This document shows, piece by piece, positions 7,407 to 13,267 of a stretch of DNA of 13,267 nt. A program made the translations under genes and the position numbers. The stretch covers positions 1 through 13,267 of the forward strand of contig JAQVVK010000042.1 in NCBI GenBank assembly GCA_028698975.1, given 5' to 3'. The stretch comes from Victivallaceae bacterium. Lineage in GTDB: Bacteria; Verrucomicrobiota; Lentisphaeria; Victivallales; Victivallaceae. Every line of letters begins with the position of its first letter. Within the stretch, counting starts at the first letter, position 1. A model generated the notes under the pieces. It saw only the letters and a list, made by a program, of their open reading frames with translations, had not been told where the DNA came from and ran no database searches.

Positions 7407-8272
7407 CGTCCGCCAAAGCTCCTGACCGCTTGCGCCGCCAACGGGCCAAGCAAAATGATGAACACCGCCGGCAAAATGAACAATACCACCGGTATGATGA
7501 TTTTGACCGATGCTTCATTGGCCATCTTTTCGGCCAAAGCAAAACGCTTGTTGCGCTGCATGTCGCCCTGTATTCGCAACAGATTGGCGATGCTCACCCC
7601 CAGCTCCTCGGCCTGGATCATCGCATTGACGGTCGACGTTAGATCGATCTGCCGCACCCGGTCGGAGAGTGCGCGCAAAGCCTCGGTGCGATTGCAGCCA
7701 AGTTGGATCTCCTGAAAGGTGATCGAGAGCTCCTCGTTGAGCGGGTCCATGCGCCGCCGGGCGATAATGTCGCGCAGCGACGACATGAGGTCGCGCCCCG
7801 ACTCCACCGACAACGTGAGCAAATCAAGTACGTTGGGCAGAGCTTTCATTATGGATAAATGTCTTTTTTTTATTACCGCGTTAAGCCATACCGCCGGGTA
7901 AACGGCCAGCAGCGCACCCATTGTCCCCATGATTAAAAAGCGGCCGCTGACCGCTCCAAGGAAGATGATGCAAACCCCGGCCATCAACAACGCCAGCTTG
8001 AATGACACAAATTCCTCCGGCAGCAGGGTGTCGCCGTAACCGGCCATGAGCAGCCGCGGCGCCGCCGCCGCGCGTGCCGGGGCAAACATTTTGCGTGCCG
8101 CCAGCGGTCTTGCCAGCGGCAGAAACGGAGCCGAAAGTTTGAATACGAGCGGCAATGGTTTGCGTAAAGTCTTGAGATTGTCTTGCTGATGCGAAGTAAG
8201 GCGGTCAAACACCCAATAAAAAAACCCGCCGAAAGCCACTCCCCAAAGTGCCGATATGACAAGATATATCAT
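7403..8272 (-). CDS. tadC: TadC-like type II secretion system F-domain membrane protein
   Basis: Inner-membrane platform protein of a Tad/Flp-type secretion or pilus machine, the second of two paralogous F-type proteins. From the chosen start it has 289 residues. It has an N-terminal transmembrane helix (about 3-22), a central helical pair (about 93-131), the cytoplasmic T2SSF helical bundle (from the ALPNVLDLL motif, about 144-150, to about 240) and a final hydrophobic segment, IIIPVVLFILPAVFIILLGP, typical of TadC C-termini. Two in-frame ATGs compete. The one at 8278 has GAGG only 1 nt upstream, whereas the one at 8272 has the same GAGG (8280-8283) at an ideal 7 nt, so 8272 is preferred. 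The alternative would add two residues and create a 4-bp overlap with tadB. The 3' end overlaps the DUF192 gene. Confidence 0.88.
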   Translation of the reverse strand: MIYLVISALWGVAFGGFFYWVFDRLTSHQQDNLKTLRKPLPLVFKLSAPFLPLARPLAARKMFAPARAAAAPRLLMAGYGDTLLPEEFVSFKLALLMAGVCIIFLGAVSGRFLIMGTMGALLAVYPAVWLNAVIKKRHLSIMKALPNVLDLLTLSVESGRDLMSSLRDIIARRRMDPLNEELSITFQEIQLGCNRTEALRALSDRVRQIDLTSTVNAMIQAEELGVSIANLLRIQGDMQRNKRFALAEKMANEASVKIIIPVVLFILPAVFIILLGPLAAQAVRSFGGR

Positions 8273-8274
8273 AG

Positions 8275-9159
8275 TCATACCTCGATGGTGGTTATTTTGC
8301 GAATTACGATAAAACCGAGCGTGACCAAAATGCAGACCGCGATGATCGAAATCACCCCGAACGCACTGTGCAGAAACGCCCCCATCATATTCGGACTGAC
8401 ATAACTCATGCCAAACAACAACAGAAACGGCATGCCGCCGATCATGATCGCCTGAAGCCTCCCCATGGCGGTCAACGCATGCACCTTGCCGGCGATACGC
8501 ACCCGCTGCCGGATAAGTCCGGCCACCCGCTCCAGCGTACCGGTCAATTCGCCGCCGGTCTGCCGTGCGGTCAATATGGCGGTGGCGACCAGCTCGAAGT
8601 CATCCGACCCCAGACGGCGGTTCATATTGTCAAGAGCCTGCTCCAGCGACACCCCGAGCTGAACTTCCTGTGTGAGCAATCGGAATTCGACCGCCAGCGG
8701 ATGAATGTTTTGCGCCGCGATCTCGTCGAGAGCCTGATTTATGCTGAACCCGGCTTTAAGCGCGTTGGCCATCATGCCAAGGGCGTCTTCAAGCTGAATA
8801 TTGAACTTTTGAAGTCGGCGTCTTTTCATCGAGCGGATTACCAGACGCGGCACCGGAAACAAAATCCCGCCGACCGCCAGAGCGATCAAGGCGACCCAGC
8901 CGAACGAAATATTTTCCACCTGCGAAGCCATTACCACCGCGGTGATCACCGCTCCGGCGGCCGCCGCGCCAAGGCTGATGTCAAGCATGCGGTCGGCCGG
9001 CATCTGGATAAGAATATCATCCAATTCGGTGCCGGCCTCTTTAAGAAACCTTTCGCGGTATCGGGCGGCGACATACGCGCCGAACTCCGCCAGCACCAAA
9101 GACACCAGCGTTACCCCGGCAAAAGCGAAAGCGGCCGGCCATATTGAACTTTCAAACAT
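8275..9159 (-). CDS. tadB: TadB-like type II secretion system F-domain membrane protein
   Basis: First of the two inner-membrane platform proteins of the Tad-type motor, 294 residues. Hydrophobic segments lie at about 7-27, 61-79, 87-107, 235-252 and 264-286. The T2SSF domain (about 120-245) contains the family signature around QLEDALGMMANALKAGFSI (122-140) and EVQLGVSLEQAL (165-176). The start is the ATG at 9159, with the SD-like AAGGGGGA upstream. The frame stays open to 9312 but that extension is antisense-free coding sequence of tadA in another phase and has no family similarity. The start overlaps the tadA stop by 8 bp, which fits coupled production of ATPase and platform. TadB and TadC probably form the membrane complex driven by the TadA ATPase. 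Confidence 0.88.
   Translation of the reverse strand: MFESSIWPAAFAFAGVTLVSLVLAEFGAYVAARYRERFLKEAGTELDDILIQMPADRMLDISLGAAAAGAVITAVVMASQVENISFGWVALIALAVGGILFPVPRLVIRSMKRRRLQKFNIQLEDALGMMANALKAGFSINQALDEIAAQNIHPLAVEFRLLTQEVQLGVSLEQALDNMNRRLGSDDFELVATAILTARQTGGELTGTLERVAGLIRQRVRIAGKVHALTAMGRLQAIMIGGMPFLLLFGMSYVSPNMMGAFLHSAFGVISIIAVCILVTLGFIVIRKITTIEV
8280..8283 (-). promoter_or_regulatory. Ribosome binding site deciding the tadC start
   Basis: On the - strand GAGG lies 1 nt from one ATG (8278) and 7 nt from a second in-frame ATG (8272). The spacing favours initiation at 8272. Confidence 0.55.
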
Positions 9160-10909
9160 GGGCTTCCCCCTTGCGGTTCGGATCAAACAGCCCGATGTCG
9201 AGGTCGATCTTGGCGCGCCGTATCTCGTCCATGAAGCTCGGCACACTGCCGGTCGGCACAAATTCACCGACAATGCGGTCATGCTCGTCCCACCCGGTCT
9301 GTTTGAAAACAAACAGATCCTGCATGGTGATTATATCGCCTTCCATCTTGGTTATCTCGCTAACGCTTACGATTTTTCGGCTGCCGTCGCGTTCGCGGCT
9401 TATCTGCGCGACAATGTTTATGGCCGAAGCCACCTGTTCGCGGATCGCCCGCAATGGCAGGTCGAACCCGGCCATAAGCACCAGCGTCTCAAGTCGGGCC
9501 AGCGCGTCGCGCGCGCTGTTGGCGTGAATGGTCGTCAAACTGCCGTCGTGACCGGTGTTCATGGCCTGAAGCATATCCAACGCTTCTCCGCCCCGGCACT
9601 CGCCCACCACAATGCGGTCGGGGCGCATGCGCAGCGAGTTGCGCACCAGATCGCGGATGGTTACCGCGCCTTTGCCCTCGATGTTGGGCGGCCGCGCTTC
9701 CAATCTGACCAGATGCTCCTGATGGAGTTGCAACTCGGCGGCGTCCTCAATGGTGACAATGCGTTCGCGATTGGGCAAAAACGAACTCAAAACATTGAGC
9801 AGGGTCGTTTTACCGGAGCCGGTACCGCCCGAAATCAGAATGTTTTTTCGCACCTGTACGCACACCGCGAGAAACTTCATTATATCCGGCGAGATCGACC
9901 CGAATCGCACCAAATCGGCCGCTTCAAACGGCTTGCGCGAAAATTTCCGTATGGTTATTGACGGCCCCCCCAGCGAAAGCGGCGGGATTATCGCGTTGAC
10001 ACGCGAACCGTCGGGCAGGCGGGCGTCGACCATCGGCGAACTCTCATCAATACGGCGACCCAGCGGTGAAACAATCCGTTCGATGGCGGCCAATACCTGA
10101 TTGTTGTCGGCAAAGGCGGTATCGGTGCGGTAAAGCTCGCCGTTTTTTTCGACGAACACCTGATCGGGGCCGTTGACCATGATCTCTGTGATGTCGTCGC
10201 GTTCGATCAAGTATTCCAGCGGGCCGAGGCCGATCGCCTCCTGCACGAGTTCGCGTTCGATCACCGAAAGCTCCAAGCCACGCGGCAGCTCGATGGTGAT
10301 CTGCGAAAGGATTTCCCGGATGGTCTCCCTGGCTTTGGCCGCCAGTTCGTCCGCCGAAGCCCCGGCCAAGGCCATTTTTTTGAGGTTAAGCCTTACCAAC
10401 AGCTCGCGATGGGCGCGTTTCTTGATCTCCTGCGCCACCTGACGCAACTCGGTCGGCACCCCGGAAACCCGCAGCAACGGTATATTTTCCTTGCCGCTGA
10501 TCTTGGCGGCGGGGGCGGCCGGTTGTGTTGGCGCGGTTGATTCGATTGGTTTTGCCGGCGGCGCGGCCGGCGGCGGCGGGGCGGCGGGCGTATTCTCCGC
10601 CCGCTTGGCTGAAATGCGTCGAAAACGCAACTCCGCCTTGCCGAGGCGTATTTTGGTGTCGCACGGCATGTCGTACGGTTCATTGGCAAAAAGCGATGTG
10701 CCGTCCTCGGTAAACGTACCGTTGCGGCTGCCGAAGTCCATTACGGTAATGCCGTTTTCGCGCACGATGATCTGGGCGTGACGGGCGGAAATCTCCGGCC
10801 GCTGCAGTCTGATGTGACACTCCGGCCCCGAGCCGACCAGATAGGCCCCCGGCGAAAGTTTGGCGGCGCGGTCGGGCGAATCCGGCAGATGTATTACAAG
10901 TTCGAGCAT
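9152..10909 (-). CDS. tadA: TadA/CpaF-type secretion ATPase with N-terminal FHA domain
   Basis: A 585-residue cytoplasmic AAA-like motor of the GspE/CpaF family that powers pilus assembly or secretion. It has an added FHA domain (about 1-98; SARH 41-44, GSRNGT 60-65), an Ala/Pro-rich linker (about 104-136), then the helical N-domain and ATPase core. Core motifs are all present: Walker A GGTGSGKTT (361-369), Asp box TIEDAAELQL (386-395), Walker B region IVVGE (433-437) and His box GHDGSLTTIHAN (453-464). The FHA strand that normally has Gly-Arg reads G26-S27, so a usual phosphopeptide-contact arginine is absent. The start is the ATG at 10909, backed by GGAGG at 10914-10918; the open frame to 11020 runs into cpaB and is rejected. 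It lies between cpaB and tadB, as expected for a Tad locus. Confidence 0.92.
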   Translation of the reverse strand: MLELVIHLPDSPDRAAKLSPGAYLVGSGPECHIRLQRPEISARHAQIIVRENGITVMDFGSRNGTFTEDGTSLFANEPYDMPCDTKIRLGKAELRFRRISAKRAENTPAAPPPPAAPPAKPIESTAPTQPAAPAAKISGKENIPLLRVSGVPTELRQVAQEIKKRAHRELLVRLNLKKMALAGASADELAAKARETIREILSQITIELPRGLELSVIERELVQEAIGLGPLEYLIERDDITEIMVNGPDQVFVEKNGELYRTDTAFADNNQVLAAIERIVSPLGRRIDESSPMVDARLPDGSRVNAIIPPLSLGGPSITIRKFSRKPFEAADLVRFGSISPDIMKFLAVCVQVRKNILISGGTGSGKTTLLNVLSSFLPNRERIVTIEDAAELQLHQEHLVRLEARPPNIEGKGAVTIRDLVRNSLRMRPDRIVVGECRGGEALDMLQAMNTGHDGSLTTIHANSARDALARLETLVLMAGFDLPLRAIREQVASAINIVAQISRERDGSRKIVSVSEITKMEGDIITMQDLFVFKQTGWDEHDRIVGEFVPTGSVPSFMDEIRRAKIDLDIGLFDPNRKGEAHV

Positions 10910-10913
10910 GCAC

Positions 10914-10918
10914 CCTCC
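10914..10918 (-). promoter_or_regulatory. Ribosome binding site of tadA
   Basis: A strong GGAGG on the - strand sits 4 nt before the ATG at 10909. It sets the start there rather than at the upstream end of the open frame. Confidence 0.7.
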
Positions 10919-10919
10919 G

Positions 10920-11711
10920 TCAACGAAGTCCGTTTTTGCGCTGTCGGGTCTGGTTGTATTTGGGGATTTCCCGCTCAAGCTGTTTGAAGTTGATGCTGCG
11001 CTGCTCGATGTCGCGGTCAATCCGGCTGTCGTCGCAGTTGCGCAAAGATAACGTCAGCGTACCTTTTTGCGAGGCAAACACCAGCATTTCAACTTCGGCC
11101 GGGTAGAGCAGCAGCGTTACCGTGCCGTAGTTGCGCACCGCATCCGGGGCAGGGCGGCTCTCGCCCCAGCGGTTGCCGACGGCGAGCACCTTGACGTTTT
11201 GCAAAATGGTCAAGGTGACCGTGTCAAGCGAACTATCGCCGCGAACATCCGGAAAACGAAATGTGCCGATCACATCGACATTGTCGTTGGGCTGTATGAG
11301 GTTGCTTACCGCGGTCACCGGCGAGACCGGTATGGAAATCGCCCGGCAGCCATCCTGAATTATACCGGTGAATCCCTGTTTGCGGGTCAACGGCTTGAGG
11401 TCGGAGCTTTGCAGTATCTGGCCGGCGGCCATTGAAGTGTCGAGGCGGCGGCCCACCACCCGTGCGACTTCGCTCCACGGGATTTCAAGGTTGGTGACGC
11501 CGCGGTCGCGCTGCCGTTTGACCGGGTAGCGTTCAAGATCGGTGTCGCGCAGTTCTTCGCCCTCGACTTTGTTTACCCGCATGCGGATAAGGGCGATCGT
11601 TTCGGTGTCGCCGAGCAGCCGTTGTTTTTCGGCTTCAAGCTGCTTATAGGTTATGATGAACGCGAGCAAGCCGCACAGCACCGCCCCCAGCAAAATAAGT
11701 TTCTGCCGCAT
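10920..11711 (-). CDS. cpaB: CpaB/RcpC-like Flp pilus assembly protein (SAF domain)
   Basis: A 263-residue protein with one N-terminal transmembrane helix (about 4-22), so most of it is periplasmic. An SAF-like section (about 40-110) contains EIPWSEVARVVGRRLDTSMAA, AGQIL and SDLKPL. A CpaB/RcpC C-terminal section follows: RAISIPVSPVTAVSNLIQP (123-141), NDNVDVIGTF (142-151), TILQNVKVLAVG (168-179) and TVTLLLYPAEVEML (197-210). CpaB proteins work with the secretin of Tad/Flp pili. The start ATG has AAAGG about 7 bp upstream and an AT-rich promoter region before it, making this the first gene of the seven-gene operon; the tadA ATG follows 10 bp after its stop. Unusually, the secretin gene (cpaC/rcpA), normally adjacent, is absent from the window. 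Confidence 0.85.
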   Translation of the reverse strand: MRQKLILLGAVLCGLLAFIITYKQLEAEKQRLLGDTETIALIRMRVNKVEGEELRDTDLERYPVKRQRDRGVTNLEIPWSEVARVVGRRLDTSMAAGQILQSSDLKPLTRKQGFTGIIQDGCRAISIPVSPVTAVSNLIQPNDNVDVIGTFRFPDVRGDSSLDTVTLTILQNVKVLAVGNRWGESRPAPDAVRNYGTVTLLLYPAEVEMLVFASQKGTLTLSLRNCDDSRIDRDIEQRSINFKQLEREIPKYNQTRQRKNGLR

Positions 11712-11751
11712 AATCGACCTTTCTGTAAAAAGGAAAAAGCTCTTATTGGCG

Positions 11752-11780
11752 AATATATAACTTTAACGCAGATTTTTCCA
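11752..11780 (-). promoter_or_regulatory. Candidate sigma70-like promoter of the Tad operon
   Basis: Read on the - strand, TGGAAA (11780-11775) and TATATT (11757-11752) are separated by 17 bp, about 40 bp before the cpaB start. The -10 and -35 hexamers match consensus only partly (4 of 6 for the -35), in an AT-rich setting that gives chance matches, so this is a candidate only. Confidence 0.35.
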
Positions 11781-11790
11781 CTTTGATTTT

Positions 11791-11802
11791 TGTTTTTTTG
11801 TG
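11791..11802 (+). repeat. Direct repeat copy 1 (TGTTTTTTTGTG)
   Basis: Exact 12-mer, repeated at 11875-11886, 84 bp apart in the region upstream of cpaB. Its low complexity makes chance plausible. Confidence 0.45.
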
Positions 11803-11874
11803 AAAATAGATTTTTCAAAGATATTCATCTTGCTTTTTTAAACATGTCATTGAATTTTTTGAAAAAGCACATAA

Positions 11875-11886
11875 TGTTTTTTTGTG
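11875..11886 (+). repeat. Direct repeat copy 2 (TGTTTTTTTGTG)
   Basis: Second exact copy of the 12-mer at 11791-11802. It could mark a regulatory or DNA-bending site, or just T-run composition. Confidence 0.45.
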
Positions 11887-11984
11887 TTTTTTTATTAAAA
11901 GTCTTTTTCGCCGTTGCGGAAAGGGGTTGCGTTTTTACCCACACGACGTGTTTTCATATTCAAATATCTCAATAGGAGATAATG

Positions 11985-12013
11985 TGCGGTTCTCCCCAAA
12001 AACTGGACAACTT
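11985..12013 (+). repeat. IS left terminal inverted repeat
   Basis: It starts TGCGG, contains CCCCAAAAA and ends in CTGGACAACTT (12003-12013). The last 11 bp are exactly complementary to 13240-13250, and the outer TGCG pairs with CGCA at 13264-13267. The start could be 2 bp earlier (TGTG). Confidence 0.75.
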
Positions 12014-12040
12014 GAATCGGTGTAAAATGGCCTGTAAATT
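12012..12040 (+). promoter_or_regulatory. Weak candidate promoter of the IS transposase genes
   Basis: TTGAAT (12012-12017) and TAAATT (12035-12040) are 17 bp apart, 20 bp before the orfA ATG. Each matches consensus at only 4 of 6 positions. IS3 elements often rely instead on a stronger junction promoter in the circular form. Confidence 0.25.
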
Positions 12041-12060
12041 AAAACAGAAAGGGCCGTTTT

Positions 12061-12363
12061 ATGAAAAAGTCTTACGACAGCAAATTCAAGAGCCGCGTAG
12101 CGCTTGAAGCATTACGCGGGGACTTGACCGTGGCTGAAATTGCCGGGAAGTATCAGATTCATCCGAATCTGGTTCAGCAATGGAAGAAAAAACTCTTCGA
12201 GAGTGCTTCGGATGTTTTCTTGACCAAGGCGGAACGCAAAGCAGACAACAAGCCTTATACCGAAGATGATCTGATGAAAAAGATCGGTCGGCTTGAGGTG
12301 GAGAATGACTTTTTACGAAGTGTGTCCTTGGCGCTGGGCTTGAATACCGAAAAACGCAAATAA
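12061..12363 (+). CDS. IS3-family transposase OrfA (DNA-binding subunit)
   Basis: This 100-residue protein begins with the typical KSYDSKFKSRVALEALRG segment and a helix-turn-helix (about 21-43; VAEIAGKYQIHPNLVQQW) that recognises the element's ends. The C-terminal part (about 70-90) has heptad-spaced hydrophobic residues like the leucine zipper used for OrfA/OrfAB multimerisation. GAAAGG lies about 8 bp before the ATG. It ends at TAA 12361-12363 in frame 1, while orfB lies in the -1 frame and is open back to 12309. Length and layout are normal for IS3 orfA, and there is no sign of decay. Confidence 0.92.
   Translation: MKKSYDSKFKSRVALEALRGDLTVAEIAGKYQIHPNLVQQWKKKLFESASDVFLTKAERKADNKPYTEDDLMKKIGRLEVENDFLRSVSLALGLNTEKRK
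12350..12354 (+). other. Probable -1 frameshift site between orfA and orfB
   Basis: A run of five A just before the orfA stop lets a tRNA on AAA (12352-12354) slip back to AAA (12351-12353), after which the orfB frame continues without a stop. The A run is followed by C but is out of register for the classical A-AAA-AAC heptamer, so efficiency is uncertain. The possible slip window is bounded by the frame-0 stop at 12306-12308 and the orfA stop at 12361-12363. Confidence 0.5.
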
Positions 12364-13235
12364 TTGAAAGTCATTCGGATTTAAGTGTAAATCGTCAGTT
12401 GAAGCTGCTCGGCGTTCCTCATTCGAGCTTTTACTACAAAAGCCACCGCGAGATTCACCGGGTTGCTTCCGACGAACAGGCCAAGGACGAAATTATGAAT
12501 ATCTATGAGAATATGCCGTTTTATGGAGTTCCGCGCCTTACGGTGGAGCTGAAGCGCCGAGGGTATAAGGTCAATCACAAGCGCGTTCGACGCTTGCAGA
12601 AATTGTTGGGATTGCAGACGGTTTATCCGCGTCCGCATTTCAATACATCGGAGCCTCATCCGGAACATGAAAAGTTCCCGTATCTCTTACGAGAACTTAC
12701 TCTTGAGCGTCCGAATCAGGTTTGGAGTACAGACATCACTTATACTGCGGTAGCTGGTCATCGGGCGTTTGTGATCGGCATTGTGGATTGGTTTAGCCGC
12801 AAGGTAATGGCCTATAACGTGGTCAATACAATGGATGCGTTCCATTGTGTTGATACGCTCAGAATGGCTGTGGAGCGTTTTGGCAAACCGGAAATATTCA
12901 ACTCGGATCAAGGCAGTCAATTCACGAGCAACGAATTCATTGATGAGTTGAAAAGCTATGGTATTCGAATCAGCATGGATGGACGGGGACGTTGCCTGGA
13001 TAACGCCAAAATGGAACGTTTCTGGTGGGCGTTGAAATACGAAGATATCAAAATCAAGGAGTACGTTAGCCTGCCGCAATTACGCTTTGGAGTTCAACAT
13101 TATGTAATTTTCTACAATGTGCAGCGGATTCATTCCGCGTTGCAATACAAGACACCGGATGAAGTCTATTTCGGAACTTGTAATCTGCGATCAAACGGGT
13201 ATAGTAACTCAAAGGTCTTTACACCGATCTTTTAA
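12354..13235 (+). CDS. IS3-family transposase OrfB (DD(35)E integrase core), -1 frame
   Basis: Catalytic part of the transposase. The frame carries the conserved N-terminus SDLSVNRQLKLLGVPHSSFYY upstream of the first usable start codon (TTG 12399), showing that the natural product is an OrfAB fusion made by -1 frameshifting, of about 391 residues if slippage occurs at 12351-12354. Counting from the TTG, the rve core has Asp112 (STDITY), Asp170 (NSDQGSQF) and Glu206 (NAKMERFWW); the last two are separated by exactly 35 residues, completing the DD(35)E triad. The HTH_21-like segment precedes it (about 26-80). The C-terminus has the usual YNVQRIHSALQYKTPDEV motif. The reading frame is intact to the TAA at 13233-13235. 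Confidence 0.9.
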   Translation, partial: TQIIESHSDLSVNRQLKLLGVPHSSFYYKSHREIHRVASDEQAKDEIMNIYENMPFYGVPRLTVELKRRGYKVNHKRVRRLQKLLGLQTVYPRPHFNTSEPHPEHEKFPYLLRELTLERPNQVWSTDITYTAVAGHRAFVIGIVDWFSRKVMAYNVVNTMDAFHCVDTLRMAVERFGKPEIFNSDQGSQFTSNEFIDELKSYGIRISMDGRGRCLDNAKMERFWWALKYEDIKIKEYVSLPQLRFGVQHYVIFYNVQRIHSALQYKTPDEVYFGTCNLRSNGYSNSKVFTPIF

Positions 13236-13239
13236 GAAA

Positions 13240-13267
13240 AAGTTGTCCAGCCAAGGGGTTAGGCGCA
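13240..13267 (-). repeat. IS right terminal inverted repeat
   Basis: AAGTTGTCCAG (13240-13250) is the exact reverse complement of the left inner repeat. A GGGG run and terminal CGCA mirror CCCC and TGCG at the left. The spacing between the inner block and the C run is 1 nt shorter than at the left end. Confidence 0.7.

Larger units (their letters stand above)
11712..11984. other. AT-rich intergenic region upstream of the Tad operon
   Basis: About 270 bp with long T and A runs, sharply different from the GC-rich genes around it. It contains the likely cpaB promoter, two copies of the 12-mer TGTTTTTTTGTG (11791-11802 and 11875-11886) and an 8-bp inverted pair TTTTTCAA/TTGAAAAA (11811-11818 and 11859-11866). 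A 61-codon open frame inside it (11790-11975) is low-complexity and shows no family features. No RNA gene or clear terminator is seen. Confidence 0.7.
11985..13267 (+). mobile_element. IS3-family (IS150-like) insertion sequence
   Basis: An element of about 1.28 kb with the two-gene layout of IS3 elements: orfA with a helix-turn-helix, and orfB with a DD(35)E integrase core in the -1 frame. It is bounded by imperfect inverted repeats beginning TGCG at the left and ending CGCA at the right, with the inner 11 bp CTGGACAACTT identical. The left repeat pattern (CCCC, A run, CTGGACA) resembles IS150-type ends. Composition is less GC-rich than the neighbouring genes, suggesting recent arrival. Both coding parts look intact, so it may be active. 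The right end coincides with the last base of the window, so the target-site duplication cannot be checked. It lies upstream of the Tad operon, pointing away from it. Confidence 0.88.

Noticed and set aside
9160..9312. Upstream extension of the tadB frame
   Set aside because: It lies within tadA coding sequence, has no TadB similarity, and a good SD-like site precedes the ATG at 9159.
8368..9961. Long + strand open frames opposite tadB and tadA (8368-9147, 8942-9961)
   Set aside because: Antisense shadows of well-supported genes; their translations show no recognisable domains.
10910..11020. Upstream extension of the tadA frame
   Set aside because: It overlaps cpaB, is Ser/Thr-rich without FHA similarity, and a strong GGAGG marks the ATG at 10909.
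11790..11975. 61-codon Phe-rich open frame in the AT-rich gap
   Set aside because: No ribosome binding site or family features; composition follows the T runs. A small membrane peptide cannot be fully excluded.
1..13267. tRNA, rRNA, CRISPR array, riboswitch
   Set aside because: No cloverleaf, rRNA segment, regularly spaced repeats or recognisable aptamer was found by eye; nearly all sequence is coding.

Overview
The window reads as a GC-rich, tightly packed bacterial chromosome segment, probably from a Lentisphaerota-type or neighbouring PVC-group bacterium. The main taxonomic hint is the truncated first gene, which carries the prepilin-associated H-X9-DG motif typical of the large secreted pseudopilin families of Lentisphaerota and Planctomycetes. 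The lineage is inferred from family content, not from a marker gene.

Left part (1-4254, + strand). After the 3' end of the H-X9-DG protein come three closely spaced genes. They encode a pyrophosphate-type 6-phosphofructokinase (PKTIDND and GGNDS motifs), a divergent uronate isomerase (UxaC family) and a Gfo/Idh/MocA-type sugar oxidoreductase. Gaps are only 5-12 bp, so this is very likely an operon for feeding sugar acids or related carbohydrates into central metabolism with a PPi-linked glycolytic step.

Middle part (4265-11711, - strand). This is a seven-gene, almost gapless operon built on a Tad/Flp-type secretion motor. In transcription order it runs cpaB-like (SAF domain), tadA/cpaF-like ATPase with an N-terminal FHA domain, tadB, tadC, a DUF192 protein, a single-pass membrane protein with an N-terminal FHA domain, and an exported protein with five PEGA-like repeats. 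Three consecutive junctions (tadC/DUF192, DUF192/FHA, FHA/PEGA) are 4-bp stop/start overlaps, so the three extra proteins look like integral partners of the motor. No pilin, secretin, TadZ, TadD or prepilin peptidase gene is present here. Two FHA domains plus a PEGA protein suggest phospho-threonine-linked control or assembly; this is inference.

Right part (11712-13267). An AT-rich intergenic stretch holds the probable promoter of the Tad operon. It is followed by an IS3-family (IS150-like) insertion sequence with orfA, orfB in the -1 frame with an intact DD(35)E triad, and imperfect terminal inverted repeats. Its right end appears to coincide with the last base of the window. No tRNA, rRNA or CRISPR array was seen.

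The most noteworthy unit is the Tad-motor + FHA + DUF192 + PEGA operon.
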